From Rostrohypoxylon terebratum (taxonomy: Eukaryota > Ascomycota > Sordariomycetes > Xylariales > Hypoxylaceae), in assembly GCA_022497145.1 (NCBI GenBank), contig MU385869.1, positions 124,001-188,000 on the forward strand: a stretch of DNA of 64,000 bases, given 5' to 3'. The translations under genes were made by a program, and so were the position numbers. Position 1 is the first letter of the stretch; each line of letters opens with the position of its first letter. Below, one piece after another: positions 13,171 to 25,739 of the stretch. The notes below the pieces were generated by a model, which saw only the letters and a list, made by a program, of their open reading frames with translations, had not been told where the DNA came from and did not search any database.

Positions 13171-14809
13171 ATACAGCTCTGGAAGGATCCTACCTAGTAC
13201 CTACCTATGACCTGAAATTTCGACATCAACTCCAAAGATCGGCACATGGAGATTTCCTTCTAGAATTGTTCAAGGTTTTACTGTTTCAATAATCTCAATT
13301 ATTGCACTTGTAGATCTAGATAACGTCACACAAAAGATTATGCGATGCATTCCTTCAGTACCCAGCAGCTTACCTACCTAGTAGGACCTAGAACCTAGGT
13401 ATACAGTACTACGTAGTATGTAGCATGTGCCTCTAGTCAGCATCCATGGATGTCATGTACGAAGTAGGTCAGCATTGCATCCCCAACCTGCCAACCGCCA
13501 ACCTATATGCGAACCAGCCTTTACAGTGTATGATGCATATAGTACAACGGGAATGATGTCGCATTTGATGTGCGTCGGAAGAAAAGCCGACGCCTTAGCT
13601 TCGGACGAAGACATTTGCACGACTAGTTGCGTATATAGTAATTGCAACATCCATTAACCCGGATTGACGATAGCTTTATAAACAATATCTAGAAATATAT
13701 TACCGCAATATCTCCAACTAAGACTTAAGTACCTAACCTAGGTCCTAGGATCATCTAGCAACGACAACCTGAAAAATTACATACCCACGTTGATTGATGA
13801 ACTTAATTCTTACCGGGGTATTCCTGACTCTCAACGGTTAGACTAAAGGCTGACAGAACTCAATTTGATGATGAAACCAGGAATGCTCATTGGATTCCGT
13901 TTCTGCGGGCGAGGAAGCCACAGGGTAAACTGAGTTCAACGTTCTGAATGTTCTGTAGCTTTTGGTGGCGTTCTGCCCCGCATACATCCATGCAAGCTAT
14001 ATAATCTAACCCCCAATGGGTTAGGTACAAGTACCAAGCTTGATGGGGTAAACTAAACCCTTGTCGGATTTCCTCTCTGGGGGAATTATAGCGGGGGTCT
14101 TTATGCTGTATCTTATGTACCACTTTCCGGAGTTTTAGAAGTCGCGCGTCCAATTGGTAGACCGTAGTAAAACAGTCCATCCAATTTTCAACTGCAACTT
14201 TCTCCTCTGTGAAACTTGCGATAAACAACATCGAGCTTCAAGGTTGTTGGTATTAAAAAAAAAAAAAAAACACCGTAAGAAATCCACACTAACTACTTAT
14301 AGCCTATTGCAGGTTACAGAATATGTGCCGCCAATCCACAGGGTACATAGCAATACCGATTACAGCGGGTTGTTATTCCTCAGCTAACAAATATGCACGC
14401 CGAGTCTTGAATAAAACCAACGGCACAGACCTGAGCGTCCTGAATGTCAGCCAAGAGAGAGTTCAATAACGAAGGTATCACAATAGGCCTCGGTCATTCA
14501 TATACCTCCGCCCTTCAGCTGCGGCTGTATCTTCTAGAAACTACCTAGTACCTAGTCTCATAAACTACTATAACCTACGTAACGAATCCGATCAAGACAA
14601 TTATCGATCATCCCTCCTGCCCTCCTGAAAATGTCCAAGGTTGAGAGACTAGTTTCCTTCAAGTCTGTTGTTTCCTCTGCCGAAGATTGCGGAGTAAGAT
14701 CTAAAAAATAGTCAGGGCCAAGCCGTTTTAGACCAACCATTTCGCGGGGAACTACGGGGTACAATTCCATCAGCGACAGGGAGTGACAGGGAGTGAGAGG
14801 GAGCGACTT

Positions 14810-14834
14810 GGGCGACTGGGCGACTGGGCGACTA
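14810..14834. repeat. Tandem repeat, 8-mer x3
   Basis: Three copies of GGGCGACT follow two related copies of GGGAGTGACA-type sequence. They fall inside a small minus-strand open frame, where they would encode repeated Ser/Pro/Val residues, which argues against that frame being a stable gene. Confidence 0.85.
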
Positions 14835-15242
14835 AGGGCGGACAAGAACTCGCTTACGCCCTCCACGTCGCTTTTCGCCAAGTGCAGTTGAATATCCGTC
14901 TGGGCAACACTAGGGTGTTTAATCATGATTCAATCAAATCAACTTCCTGATTTGCCGAAAATGACTTGACAAAGTCTGGGCCCTCGTTTTTACACCAAGG
15001 TACTGGAAAATACCCCCAGGTTAGGGAACCCCCCCAACCAGATATGGATGGATACACTAGATGGTCAGCCTAGGACCCTTGATGTTGTCCCCATAAGTTA
15101 CCTATGTAAAGTGTAGATCACTCTCTATAAACAGGGTTGAAAGTCCCTTTGGCTTCTTCTTCCTTGTGTTCTTCGCGTCTTCCCTCGTTCTTGTCCTTCC
15201 ACGACTCCGTCAAACCTACGTGTTACGACTCCGCCAATAATC

Positions 15243-16795
15243 ATGGCGGCGATACGATCCACAGACGAGAAACACGACTCCGACCAACCCGAAACAACCG
15301 TGCTAGAGACCAAGAGCCAAGGTTCTTCTGAGGCACCCAGATGGACTCCAGAAGAGGAGACTGCCCTTCGTAGGAAGTTGGACTGGCAACTGGTGCCTGC
15401 AGTTACTATACTATACCTTCTCTGCTTCTTAGACCGGTACGGGCGCCGTGAACACGAGCCTATGCTCTGCTTCATACTAATTTGCGGTATAGGATAAACA
15501 TAGGGAACGCTCGCATCCAAGGATTAGGAACCGATCTAGACCTGTACGGATACCGCTTCAATATTGCGACGAGTATATTCTATATTGTCTATTTAACGAT
15601 AGAAGTGCCATCGAATATTTTGCTCAAATATGTCGGTCCGCGATTTTACCTCCCCGGATTGGTTGTCGGGTTCGGAGCGGTCTCCGTGGCGACGGCATTC
15701 GTGAAGACTTTCGAGCAGCTCTGCGCTGTTCGCGCGTTGCTAGGTATCTTTGAAGGCGGAACGATGCCGGGATTGGCCTTCTTCCTCAGCTCTTTCTACA
15801 AGAGAGAAGAACTTTATTTCAGGGTTGGTATCTACGTCTCAGCCGCGTCAATCGCCGGCGCTTTCGGTGGACTCTTGGCTGCAGGGTTTTCGCAAATCCC
15901 AGAATGGGGAATCGCTAGCTCGAGATTACACACGTGGCGCAACATCTTCTTCTTCGAAGGCCTCATCACCATGATTATCGCGATGTTGGCTCCTATTGTC
16001 CTACCGCAGAGTCCTGAAACATCGAAATACCTTACAGATCGCGAAAAATTCATCGCCATCGAGCGCCTCCGCATCGAAAACAAGGCGCACGCCCACGAGA
16101 AAGTGCAAGCGCGCCACGTTAAGCGAGCACTTCTCAATATCAACAACTACATATGTTCGGCGGGGTTCTTCGCTATCAACATCACTGTACAGGGTCTGTC
16201 CGTCTTTATGCCGAGTCTTCTCGCTGATATGGGATGGGAGTCGCTTACGGCTCAATACTACACCGTACCCGTATACGTCGCCGCCTCTCTAGTCGCCATC
16301 GGGATTGGATTTATCAGCGACAAGACGCGTATGCGCGGCATATATCTGGCGGTCTTCACGTTCCTCGGAATCACTGGCTTCGCCATGCTTCGCTGGGGCC
16401 ACGGCAACGCCGTTCGGTATACGGCGATCTATCTTTGCGCAGTGGGTGCCTTCCCCGGTGGCCCCGGATTCCTATCCTGGGGTCTCAACAACTCGGCCGG
16501 CCCGGCCATCCGCGCCGTCTCTAGTAGTTGGATCGTGACGCTCGGGACTATGGGCGGGATCCTGGCCGTGTGGGCGTACCTGCCTAACGACGGACCGGCG
16601 TTCCCGATCGGACACACGATCAACCTCGTTGCGCAGATCTTCGTCCTGTTCTTGAGCGTTTTCGGCATCTGGTACTGTGTTAGGGAGAACAAGATCAGGG
16701 CGAAGGGTGGTCGGGATGATAGGTTGATCGGGTTGAGCGAAGAGGAGAAGGTGGATCTGGGGTACCGACACCCGGATTTCAGATACATCGCGTAA
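15243..16795 (+). CDS. MFS permease, anion:cation symporter family (Dal5/Tna1-like)
   Basis: Exons 15243-15436 and 15493-16795 flank a 56-nt intron. Splicing restores the strongly conserved FLDRINIGNAR motif across the junction, which fixes the borders. The product is 498 aa. A polar N terminus of about 45 residues precedes twelve predicted membrane helices, with a cytoplasmic loop near residue 235. The FLDR-x-NIGNAR signature after helix 1 and the overall length fit the allantoate/nicotinate/pantothenate permease group (Dal5, Tna1, Fen2). These proteins take up small carboxylate anions with protons at the plasma membrane. The exact substrate is not readable from the sequence. A kynurenine formamidase gene lies about 1.8 kb downstream on the other strand, which makes nicotinate one option. 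Confidence 0.92.
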
Positions 16796-18578
16796 GATTT
16801 TCGAACGACCGCGGATTAAGGCTCGTAGTTTATTGGTAGTTGGTACGATTACGAAACAGACGATACTTTCAACGAGTACGCGCACGCCGGGGTGAAATGC
16901 GATATGAGAGCGGGATAATGAGCCGTAGACGAGGTGGTTACCTAGAAGGCTGATGGATGGCGCATACCACTGCATGGAAAGGCGAGGATTCGGTCGTTTT
17001 AGAGTAGGAATATATATATCTGGAAGTTTTATCTAGAGCATTTTATATTACTTGGGTATGCGATGTGGTTCTGTAAAGCGACGTTGCATATATCACTAGT
17101 AGCTGTATGTCTACCGTAGAAGCATACCCTTCTTGTCCATGATGAGGCTCGATATGCCAACTCCAGCATCTTTCGCCTTCTTCCCCTAGCCCACCATTCT
17201 GCCCTCAAACCTGCGCAGACTGTATTTACCACATCAGTGAGGATATCGATTACTTTACCTGACTAGGTACTTCAAGAGCTCGCCTGCTCTATCCACATAC
17301 ATACCATACACATAAAACCAAAGAAAGATAGGGAACAGACAAATCCCAACAACTCCATCTGCCGCGCTCCCGAAGTTCCCGAAAAACAGCCGCGCGTCCG
17401 TCCGCGCACGCGCTCATGGGACGACGGGTGCGCGCGTATCCTCTCTGCCGCGGCCAATCGGCCGTTAGCCGGGCTTGGCCTCTCGACTCGGGATGCCATG
17501 CATACATGCATGCTCGCCCTGGGAGGCTGAGGGGTTTGGGGCTCGGTGTGACGTGGGTGGCGGTCATGTAGAGGGGAAGCGAGCGGATAGTGTGCTATCT
17601 CTCTGCTTGAGCTTTTGGAACTTTTCGAAGGTTCGAAGGAGTGAAATATTGAGCAAGGAGTGTGTATCAGTCACCGACCGCCGTATGGGGAAGGGTTTGA
17701 GGCGAGAGCTACGGTATGCATGTCTATGAGGTGGCATTGCGTGATGGTCTTGTTCAATGCTTGGGATTATGTTCTAAGAGCTTGCCTTCTATGGTTGACT
17801 CTCATATGATGCTGAGTTCTGCGCCCGGGGGTCCGGGAGAACCGGACCGCGATACGGACTAGTAGGGACCTAGGTAGGTAGTTGAAGCAGCGAGAGATAA
17901 TACGATGACATCACGAAGCTAAGGTTCTAGGCCGGATCATGCCTAGGTAGGTATGTTTATTCTTTTGATATTTCACGAAAACCGGACCTCTATTCTTATC
18001 GTTCGATGGTATCCACGGTGTAGGTGAACGTCGGTTTGCTGAACTATACGACAGTCTTGAGGCATTGCGACTTCGCGCTTGACAGCAAACCCTCAGAGAT
18101 CTGATGTGACTCTAAACTTGTTGTATCTTCTAGAATATATATGTACCTATATGTCTTTGTGAGATACATAGTAATGATGTTTATCCCGGTCTAAGGATTA
18201 AGGCTGGGAGAAGGGCGACGTAAACCGAAAGCCACCTCTCGTTTTGTGAAAACATCATCAAGTTCATTTCTAGACTTTCGCACTTAGCTCCATCACATAA
18301 AGGTTTACCTGAGTTACAACATATTACAGGTAGGAGGAGAATGAGGGATAGGTACCTAGGTATGGAGGAGTATAGACACATCCAAAGACACAATTGGTAC
18401 TGTTGGGAATAGCTCTTGTACGCTTTAAGGTACTTGAACCACGGTTCAATCGCGAATAGGACATGTCATAAATAGACCATCGCTTTTGAAATTTCAGTGC
18501 ACATTGGGAAGTAGGGAATAAGTCGTAAAGAAAACTGCGAAAAACCATAGGAACCACGTATCTCCATACCGAATACCC
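16796..18578. other. Intergenic region between convergent genes
   Basis: The spacer separates the convergent permease and formamidase genes. It contains TACCTAGGTA-like palindromes (17865-17880, 17940-17953, 18352-18362) and a GC-rich patch at 17380-17480. I see no coding frame worth calling. Confidence 0.6.
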
Positions 18579-19607
18579 TTAATCCCTGTTCCCATCCCCT
18601 AAAATCGCCAACAACCTCAACACAACCCTCGCAACACCACTCCCATCCTCTATAATCTCCTCGTGCTTCCCCTTCAAATCCTTAAACACCAGCAACTTCT
18701 CCTCATCAACATCTCCCGCCAACCGCTGCGCCATACCCTCCGTCTCAGGCATATCAACCAACTCATCATCCGGCGAATGCGCAAGCGCCGCCAACCCACG
18801 AAAGCGATCGCGGTAGCTCCCCGCGAACTTCATCGGCGCGGCCTGGTCCCAGTCCGCCGGGGGTCCGAAGGCCGCAGATAGGAACTCGGAGTAGGAGCCG
18901 CCGACGCGCGCGTTGAGGCCGGTCATGTCGTAGATCCCCTCTATGCCGAGCACAACATCAGGCAGTACCGGGTCTTCCGCCTTCGGCACCTCGTTTGACG
19001 GAGGTGCCGTCGCGAGTAGCTGGTAAGCCAGACACCCGCCGGCCGAGTGTCCGAGCAGCACGCACCGCGTCCCGAAGCCGAACGCGCGCTGCAGGAAGAC
19101 GAGCGCGGCCCTCACGTCGTCCAGATGGTCTGGGTGCCTGGCGTCGCGCAGCTGATCCTTCGGGGTGCTAGCCGGGTCCTGGGGGAACTCCGGGTGCGGG
19201 CTAAGGCGGTAGTCAATCGATGCGAAGGCCGCGATGCCAGGCGTGCCAAGACCACCACCACCACCACTACTACTAGCGGGTGTCGAGCCGTCGGAAGAGG
19301 ACTCGAGGATGCGCGATATAGACGAGACGAAAACCTGATGCGTCACGCGCGGATCGCGCCATGCGCCGCCGTGGATGAAGCTATAGCAAGGAAAGATCGC
19401 GTGTTAGTTGCGGTAACCTACTACATACGTGCGTTGTTTGCTATGATGCGCAGGTAGTATTAACGGACAAGCGTAAGCATATGCGAGGTGAGACATTCAC
19501 ATAACCCAGTATTTAGCCTTGTCGGCGACATCGAGGTCCCATACTCCGACCCGCTGCAGCTCGTGCGAGCCGTATCGGTGGACTGTGTAGTTAAGCGACG
19601 AAGCCAT
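18579..19607 (-). CDS. BNA7: Kynurenine formamidase (alpha/beta hydrolase)
   Basis: Exon 1 is 19607-19501 and exon 2 is 19380-18579, joined across a 120-nt intron (donor GTGAAT, acceptor CTATAG). The product is 302 aa. The junction creates YWVIFIHGGAW, and the HGGxW oxyanion motif falls at residues 39-43. The nucleophile is Ser148 in GHSAGG. An Asp in the SPDDELV segment and a His in the GKHEEII segment near the C terminus complete a plausible triad. N-formylkynurenine is hydrolysed to kynurenine and formate in the second step of tryptophan breakdown and of de novo NAD synthesis, in the cytosol. Residues 60-82 form a Ser/Gly-rich insert not essential to the fold. The ATG at 19607 is chosen because the open frame upstream has no ATG. 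The neighbouring ACS permease may also act in nicotinate/NAD supply, which is inference. Confidence 0.9.
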
Positions 19608-21920
19608 AGCTGCTGGGCTTGTTGGGCAAGCCAAGTTTTGAGTCAGGTTTGCCAGAGGGTTAGAGCTTGATCTAATCCTGGTGGTTGGCAACGTGACGAC
19701 GGTTGGAAGGTCAACTGGTGCAAATTGAGTATGTGATGCATGAAGAAAAGTGCCCTGTAATCACCACTTGCGGAGGCTTAGCGTATGAGGGGATAAAAAG
19801 GCGAGCTGTAACTGGATGGTGACTGGGTGGTGACTGGGTGGTAACTGGACGCGTTTGCTTTTCAATGCACCCATCCTAGGCATGTCTTAGGCATGTCTTA
19901 GCAGATAACTTGGAAAATCTGCGGCAATCTGCGCGAATCTGCCGGCTCCCACCCTATTTTACTCGTTTACTGCCCTTTTAGTCACATAGCTGCAACTCTG
20001 TCTCTGGTATGTCGTGTCTCTGTCGTGTCTCTGCCTCTGCGTCTCTCTGACTAGGTATCACACAGGTACATCGTTTACATTTACATTTATTACATCACAT
20101 ACATACTAGGTACGCTTCATGCGATTTACTTTTCGCATTGTTTCTTTTCCTTACCCCCCCTCCGTTGTCCAACTTTATACTCATGACGCGTTCGAAAGCA
20201 GGCATTTTGCAACTCGTGATCGAATGCTGTTTGCTTGGTATTGCTGTCGCCTACGAGTATTCTGTTGGGGAGAGCTTTAAAAGGAAGGAGATGACGATTC
20301 TACTCCGAATCCGTGTTGTCCCAAAGAACGAGTGGAAGAATCGTCGATGTGATGAAGATTCTTGTTCGAAACTGCAACATCCGATTTTTTCATTCGTCAA
20401 TGGCTTGAGACGAAGATATGTGAAACGCGGGTTGGTGAATCTGACTGCATGTTGCAATTCTTGTCCTTTCGTAACAGCTTGCTTCCCAGGGTTACCTACA
20501 TTACTGTACCTATTGTGACCCTGAATTTTCGCCCAATGAGACGATGAGATGGTGGAAAATTGCATCGGCGCGGTGTAAATGATTTGCTAGTCGACCGACT
20601 GTCTAGACCCGCTCGAGTTATAACCGGCAGGTTTTACCAGCGAATTATGTGACAACGGCCATATTGGTGTGTTGTTCTATTAGGCGGAGTTTCTTCTGAG
20701 AGTTGTTACTTGCGGTGATACTGCTGATGATCCGGAGAATTAGGACGCTTGCTCGCATATATCGGACCGCTCCATCCCGACATAAACAGTGGCTTTTCAA
20801 AATGTATCTGCTGGGTCTTATGCATAGTGCATAGGTACGATGCCAACTGCAGAAAGGTACGTCCAAGATGTAATCTACGTCAATCAGTCTATTCCCGATA
20901 TGTCGTCCTACCTTACCGATTCGACGGGTCGTGAGTTCCGAGGACGGCGCCGATTTGCTCATCTCACGGCCGCATTAGCTTGATCAGGCAGGGTTTACAA
21001 TGTCATATACTATGTATATGTACATTGTGGAACGGCAAGGATATGAGTAAAGCTCTCTCATGTAGACTTTCAAGTCTCAAGAGAGCAAACTTGAATCTGA
21101 TTCTCATCAGTGAGCTACTATGTAAAAACTTGGCGACTCGGGATGAAGCAATTCGTAAATCTCGTCGCCGTTCTAAATGGGTGTTTCATGCGGTTCATAG
21201 AACCCGAGTCTACGGCGCGAACTAGTTGGTAACAGTATGGCTCGGTTACGAGACCTAACCAGATTCTTGATTTTTTTTTTTTCCAGAAATGCCCCTAACG
21301 CGTGACGAAGCCGATTATTCGTAGTCGGCTCTGTACAATACCAAGGGGGTTTCCTGGCGACCCTGTCACGCTAGACCGGCTTCAGTGGGCAACGTCACGA
21401 GCCCCTTACCGCATTTGTAGTATCGTCTATCCCTGGAACGGGGACGAAGAAATCGGCCGACTTACATAGCTGCCACACCTTCCACGAGGCTGAATACTTA
21501 ATAGTACTATTACATAGTAGGCTTGCAATGAGGTGTGCCCGTGATCCTTGATTGGACGAGGAACTGCGATGGAAGCTTTTTGGAAACCATTCCTCAGACG
21601 TCAACCCCCTTTCCTTTTTTATGCCACATGGGGGGACTCACTAAGTAAGCTGCTAAGGCCCTAAGCCCTTCACCCGGTTGACTCCGACAAGCATCGCGGC
21701 CCTACATAATACATACTACTAATAGTATGTACTCTGATCGAGATGTCCATGGGATCTCTGGAAAGAGTGAAACATGCGGGGTACGGGATAGCGAATGACA
21801 TTAAGATTTGGAAAAGCAAGGAGCTAAAGTAGCAGATTGAAAATCCCGTCAATCATCGCATCCGATCTCATCTGTTGTGTTGTGTCGTCTGTTTCGTCGA
21901 TTAAATTCAGTTGAATTAAA

Positions 21921-21952
21921 TTTCGCAAATTCGCAAATTCGCAAATTCGCAA
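21921..21952. repeat. Tandem repeat, 8-mer about x4
   Basis: Successive copies of AAATTCGC lie in an AT-rich gene-free stretch, the last one altered by a single base. Confidence 0.9.
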
Positions 21953-22835
21953 GTTCTCGATCCAATGTCCTTCCTGCAGTAGCGTCATAGCCTTAGCCGT
22001 GTAGGCGAAGGGTTCCCGATGTGTTTAACCGAAAGTGATGAATCCGCGTAATATGCGCGGACCGTGATGCTGCCGACAGCAGCAAAATTGATGTCAGGGG
22101 TCAAGGTAAACCCACAATATAGGTCCTAGCTCTACTAGTAAGGTGCTGAGGGAAAAGGTGCCTGGCCTGATAAAAATCTGATTCTTAATAGATGGATAGT
22201 GTTATACCAGACGGATAGCACATATTAGTACGAAACTCTAGAACAGTCAGTCTGTTTAGTATGTTTCGTTATTAAAGCGACGCGTCCTTCGCACAGCATT
22301 AAATATCCGATTAAATATAGTAATCGTTACTATAGTAGTATTGTACTAGTCGTTTCATGGCACTAGGAAGTCCCCGTAGTTCTAACAATTTGAATTATCT
22401 TAGAAAAAGGATGCTTACTGCCAGTTCCCTTCCACTTAATAAGACATAATGTTACTATGTAGGTAGGTATGCTGTACCTAGTTCGTACTGCAATCAAGAA
22501 ATTGTGTCGTCTGTGTGTTTAGAGGCGCAGAGAGGTACAAACTAATATGTAGTATGTAGAATGGAAGGAGAGGAGAGGCAGCTGAGAGATAAGCATTGGC
22601 ATTGAGGCATTAGAATGTCATAGCTTTGCATACGTCAAGTGTCAAGTGGACCAAAGATCCAAAAATACCAGGTATTATTGCTCAGGTGTTCTTGGGTTCT
22701 TGGGAGTTCACTGATTTCGGAGAATTTCCAAGTGTTGCAAGGAAAAAAGCGGAAAAGAAGATCATCTCACTTTTTTTCTCAGAGCTCTGACCCTGAGCAA
22801 CTCTCAACGCTAAGGCAATCGGCATTGCCCTAGGC

Positions 22836-22884
22836 AAACTCTACCAAAAACTCTACCAAAAACTCTACCAAAAACTCTACCAAA
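22836..22884. repeat. Tandem repeat, 12-mer x4
   Basis: Four near-perfect copies of AAACTCTACCAA lie head to tail. The unit length is a multiple of three, so both strands stay open through it, but no gene is recognised around it. Confidence 0.95.
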
Positions 22885-24116
22885 AGACAGCCACAAGCGC
22901 CTGCCAAAAGGCTTCCGGAGAAAGAGAAAAAGAAACAGCATCCCGAATCCATGTATTGTGTACTTGTCAAGTAGATTACATAAGGAGTCGGATGGCATAA
23001 GTGCATAGACTGAAGTTACACTATATGTACTTAGGCATCTTATACAATCAAGCAATTTTGTTTGTCACATAAATGTCACAAAAAATAAAATAAAATAAAA
23101 ATCATTCTCTCTTTTCCGGGTTCCTCACCTTCCAATTTTCGATAACTGCCGAGAACAACGAAAACGGTAACATCAACCACCAACCATCAACCATTGACCA
23201 TTAACCATTCCAAGTTCTCATCTGCATTCATACCATGCCATGTCCAATGAATGCTTTACTCGTCACCTCTGTCACCTTTCCCTTCAAACGCGTATCACTA
23301 TGGGAACAGTAATATCCGACTTTTCATGATCTCAGCTGTCTTCTACTACTGCCAATGTATCTAGTAGGCCTAACTAGGCTCAAGATCGAGTAGCAAGCAC
23401 GCGCTACTCCCCTTAAACGTATAGCCGTGAAGACGTACAGTACACTACATAGTAGCTATGTAGACCAGCCGGCGGATGTCAAAGCACACCTTACCCTGTC
23501 TATGCCATACCCTCCTTGTCGTTTAGACCGATTATTAGCAGGGCTCTGCATGGCGTAACCAGGGTCTGAAGCTCGCAACGCGCAGGAACTTTTCTCTCAC
23601 TTACGCTAGCCTGCGTTACATTGGGCTTCGGTTCCCATCCGGGGCACCCTAGAACATCTGGCGATCCGGACGGGACGAGCAGGGGGTCCAAGTTCCCAGG
23701 TTGCTCTTGCTCGACACCATCCACCATTGCCTATTATGGAAAATACCCAGGAGATGAAGTTATGGACGGCTTACTCGTCTAGACCACATCGTGTCTTTCT
23801 CTGGTACACAGCAAGGTTACCCCGAGATACATGCATTATCTTGTTCTCCTAATGCTCTTCTGTTCCATAAGATATACCCTTGAGATGGACTGCCAGGTCC
23901 CATACCATACCCACAAGGCCGTTCCATAGTTCCACAGTGCCATAGTGTTGGCCTCTCTCTCTCTTTGCTCTCGTCCTGCATAGTAGGTTATACATATGGG
24001 CAGGTTCCGTATGCCTCTTTTCTAATTTCTTGGTTCTTTCTGTTCGTTTCTTCCCTTCCTTATTTGTTTCCCTTAATAGTAGCATTTCTCTTGGCGCCTG
24101 GTAGACCTCATCTATC

Positions 24117-25739
24117 ATGGCAGCCCAAGACCCAAATGCACCAACAGACAGTAATGGCGGTGCTCTGGTGGCTACCGCCATCACTATGTTGATATTTTCT
24201 TGGTTTTCTGTCTCTCTGAGATCCTTCGTCCGCGCCAGATTAACTAATGGTTTCCAATGGGATGACTGGATCATGATATTTGCTCAGGTATGTCATGAGT
24301 GTGACAGCATCTACCGAATTTCTCGAACTCACACTTACTCTTCACAGCTTAATTTTACGGTCTCGTGCGTCATGATCCTCGTGGGAGTCCATCACGGCTT
24401 AGGAAGGCACAACAAATCCCTCGACCAATTTCATGAGATCCAGGCCCTAATGTATCAAGCGGTAGCCACGGCGACTTATGTTCTCAACATGTGGTTGATC
24501 AAGCTTAGTATTGGTATCTTTCTACTCCGACTAGCTACCCAGAAGAGGTATAAATATACCCTTTATGCTAGCATCGTCATCATTACCATATGGAGCATCG
24601 TCTTGTTCTTCTGGAATATATTTCAGTGCAATCCTGTCGCTGCTCAGTGGGACTATACTATTCTCGAGAAAGACCCCACTGCTCATTGTGTTTCGGCCGA
24701 CGAGATTGTTAATGCTGCGTATGCATTGAGTGTTATGACTGTCCTATCCGACTGGATGTACGCCCTAATTCCTATACCGATGCTCTGGAATGTCAAGATG
24801 ACGGCTCAAGCCAAGCTGACGGTGGTGGTTGTTCTCGGACTGGGCATATTTGCGAGCATCGCTACCCTTGTCCGACTCAAATTCCTTGCTGACCTCACAG
24901 ATATGGCGGATATCCTACGTAAGTCTTTGGTTCCTATACATAGATAGCTATCGATGCTACGCACGAACTTCAAATTCTGACTGGTCATATGATATATAGA
25001 TGCCGGAACCGATGCTATGGTATGGACCTTGATCGAACCAGGAGTTGCCATTGTTGCCTCCAGTCTCGTCACTATTCGGCCGTTACTTCGTCTTTGGAGG
25101 ATCAGAGGATTTAACTCTACCGGGCAGAGCCGTCCGACCAATCAGTACAACAGTAATCGCATGTCACGCACGAATCCATCGAGCAAGATGCCCGGTTTTG
25201 GTTCTACTGATGTGACCCTTATAGATATTGAATCCCAGCCGAAATTCAGTCGTCCTCAGTCATCCGTGGCGGGATCATTTGTGGGGGACAAAATTCAACG
25301 TTCACTATCACTATCCGACGCCGATAGCCTAGCAGGAAGGAGCTTGCGGTCACGAGCATCGTCTGATGCGCCTATGTTCTCTGGTTATCCTCGGCGATCC
25401 CGGTCGATATCAGATGCAGACACGTTGACTGGGAGGAGTCAGCGATCTCGACCATCACAGCTAACGAGGCTATACGAAACACCTATCGAAGAAGATTCCC
25501 AATCGGAATACGACGGTGCGGCAGACAGAAGAATAGCAGTGAGGAGTGAGATGTACATCATCGAGGGCAACGTGACACCTGAACCGCCGCCGGGAGCACA
25601 CAAACGAGATGAAGCGTGGCTAACAGAACAAGATTCGTCAAATGAAGGATCATTCGAGCTTACCCGGATGCGATCTCAATATAATAGGAACAGAGACTCC
25701 TTGCAGTTCCCACAGCCTCCATCGACTTACCAACGATGA
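24117..25739 (+). CDS. Fungal rhodopsin-domain integral membrane protein
   Basis: Three exons (24117-24287, 24348-24918, 25000-25739) give 493 aa. The first intron is exactly 60 nt and would stay open if retained; its GTATGT donor and TTCACAG acceptor and the poor fit of its translation support removal. The second intron (GTAAGT...ATATAG) joins DIL to HAGTDAMVW. About seven hydrophobic helices occupy residues 15-300, with the Trp/Asp-rich FQWDDW loop after helix 1 and a LIEPGVAIVASSL segment in the last helix. These features match the uncharacterised fungal rhodopsin-like (PTH11-related) membrane family, which here lacks a CFEM domain. The cytoplasmic tail is Ser/Arg-rich and holds a duplicated motif around SDAD-x-L-x-GRS. 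The protein is probably in the plasma membrane; its ligand is unknown. Confidence 0.88.

Larger units (their letters stand above)
11960..15242. other. Intergenic region with repeats, no supported gene
   Basis: There is no supported coding frame. Small open frames on the minus strand at 13887-14231 and 14558-14926 have no recognisable domain. The region holds several TACCTAGGTA-like palindromes (13370-13400, 13725-13750), a 16-nt poly-A run near 14256-14270 and short tandem repeats. The last 100 nt are C/T-rich and probably carry the leader of the next gene. Confidence 0.55.
19608..24116. other. Long intergenic region, AT-rich in part, no supported gene
   Basis: This 4.5-kb gap includes an AT-rich part (about 21.9-22.45 kb) and several tandem repeats. 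An open frame at 20183-20518 (+) begins with a hydrophobic stretch and has a few cysteines, but it lacks splice support and family likeness, so I do not call it. The last 120 nt before 24117 are T-rich and probably form the promoter and leader of the rhodopsin-domain gene. Confidence 0.55.

Noticed and set aside
13887..14926. Two small minus-strand open frames (114 and 122 codons)
   Set aside because: No domain, signal or intron support, and one is partly built from an 8-mer tandem repeat.
20183..20518. Plus-strand frame with a hydrophobic start and cysteines near its end
   Set aside because: The hydrophobic part is atypical for a signal peptide, there is no family likeness, and the surroundings look non-coding.
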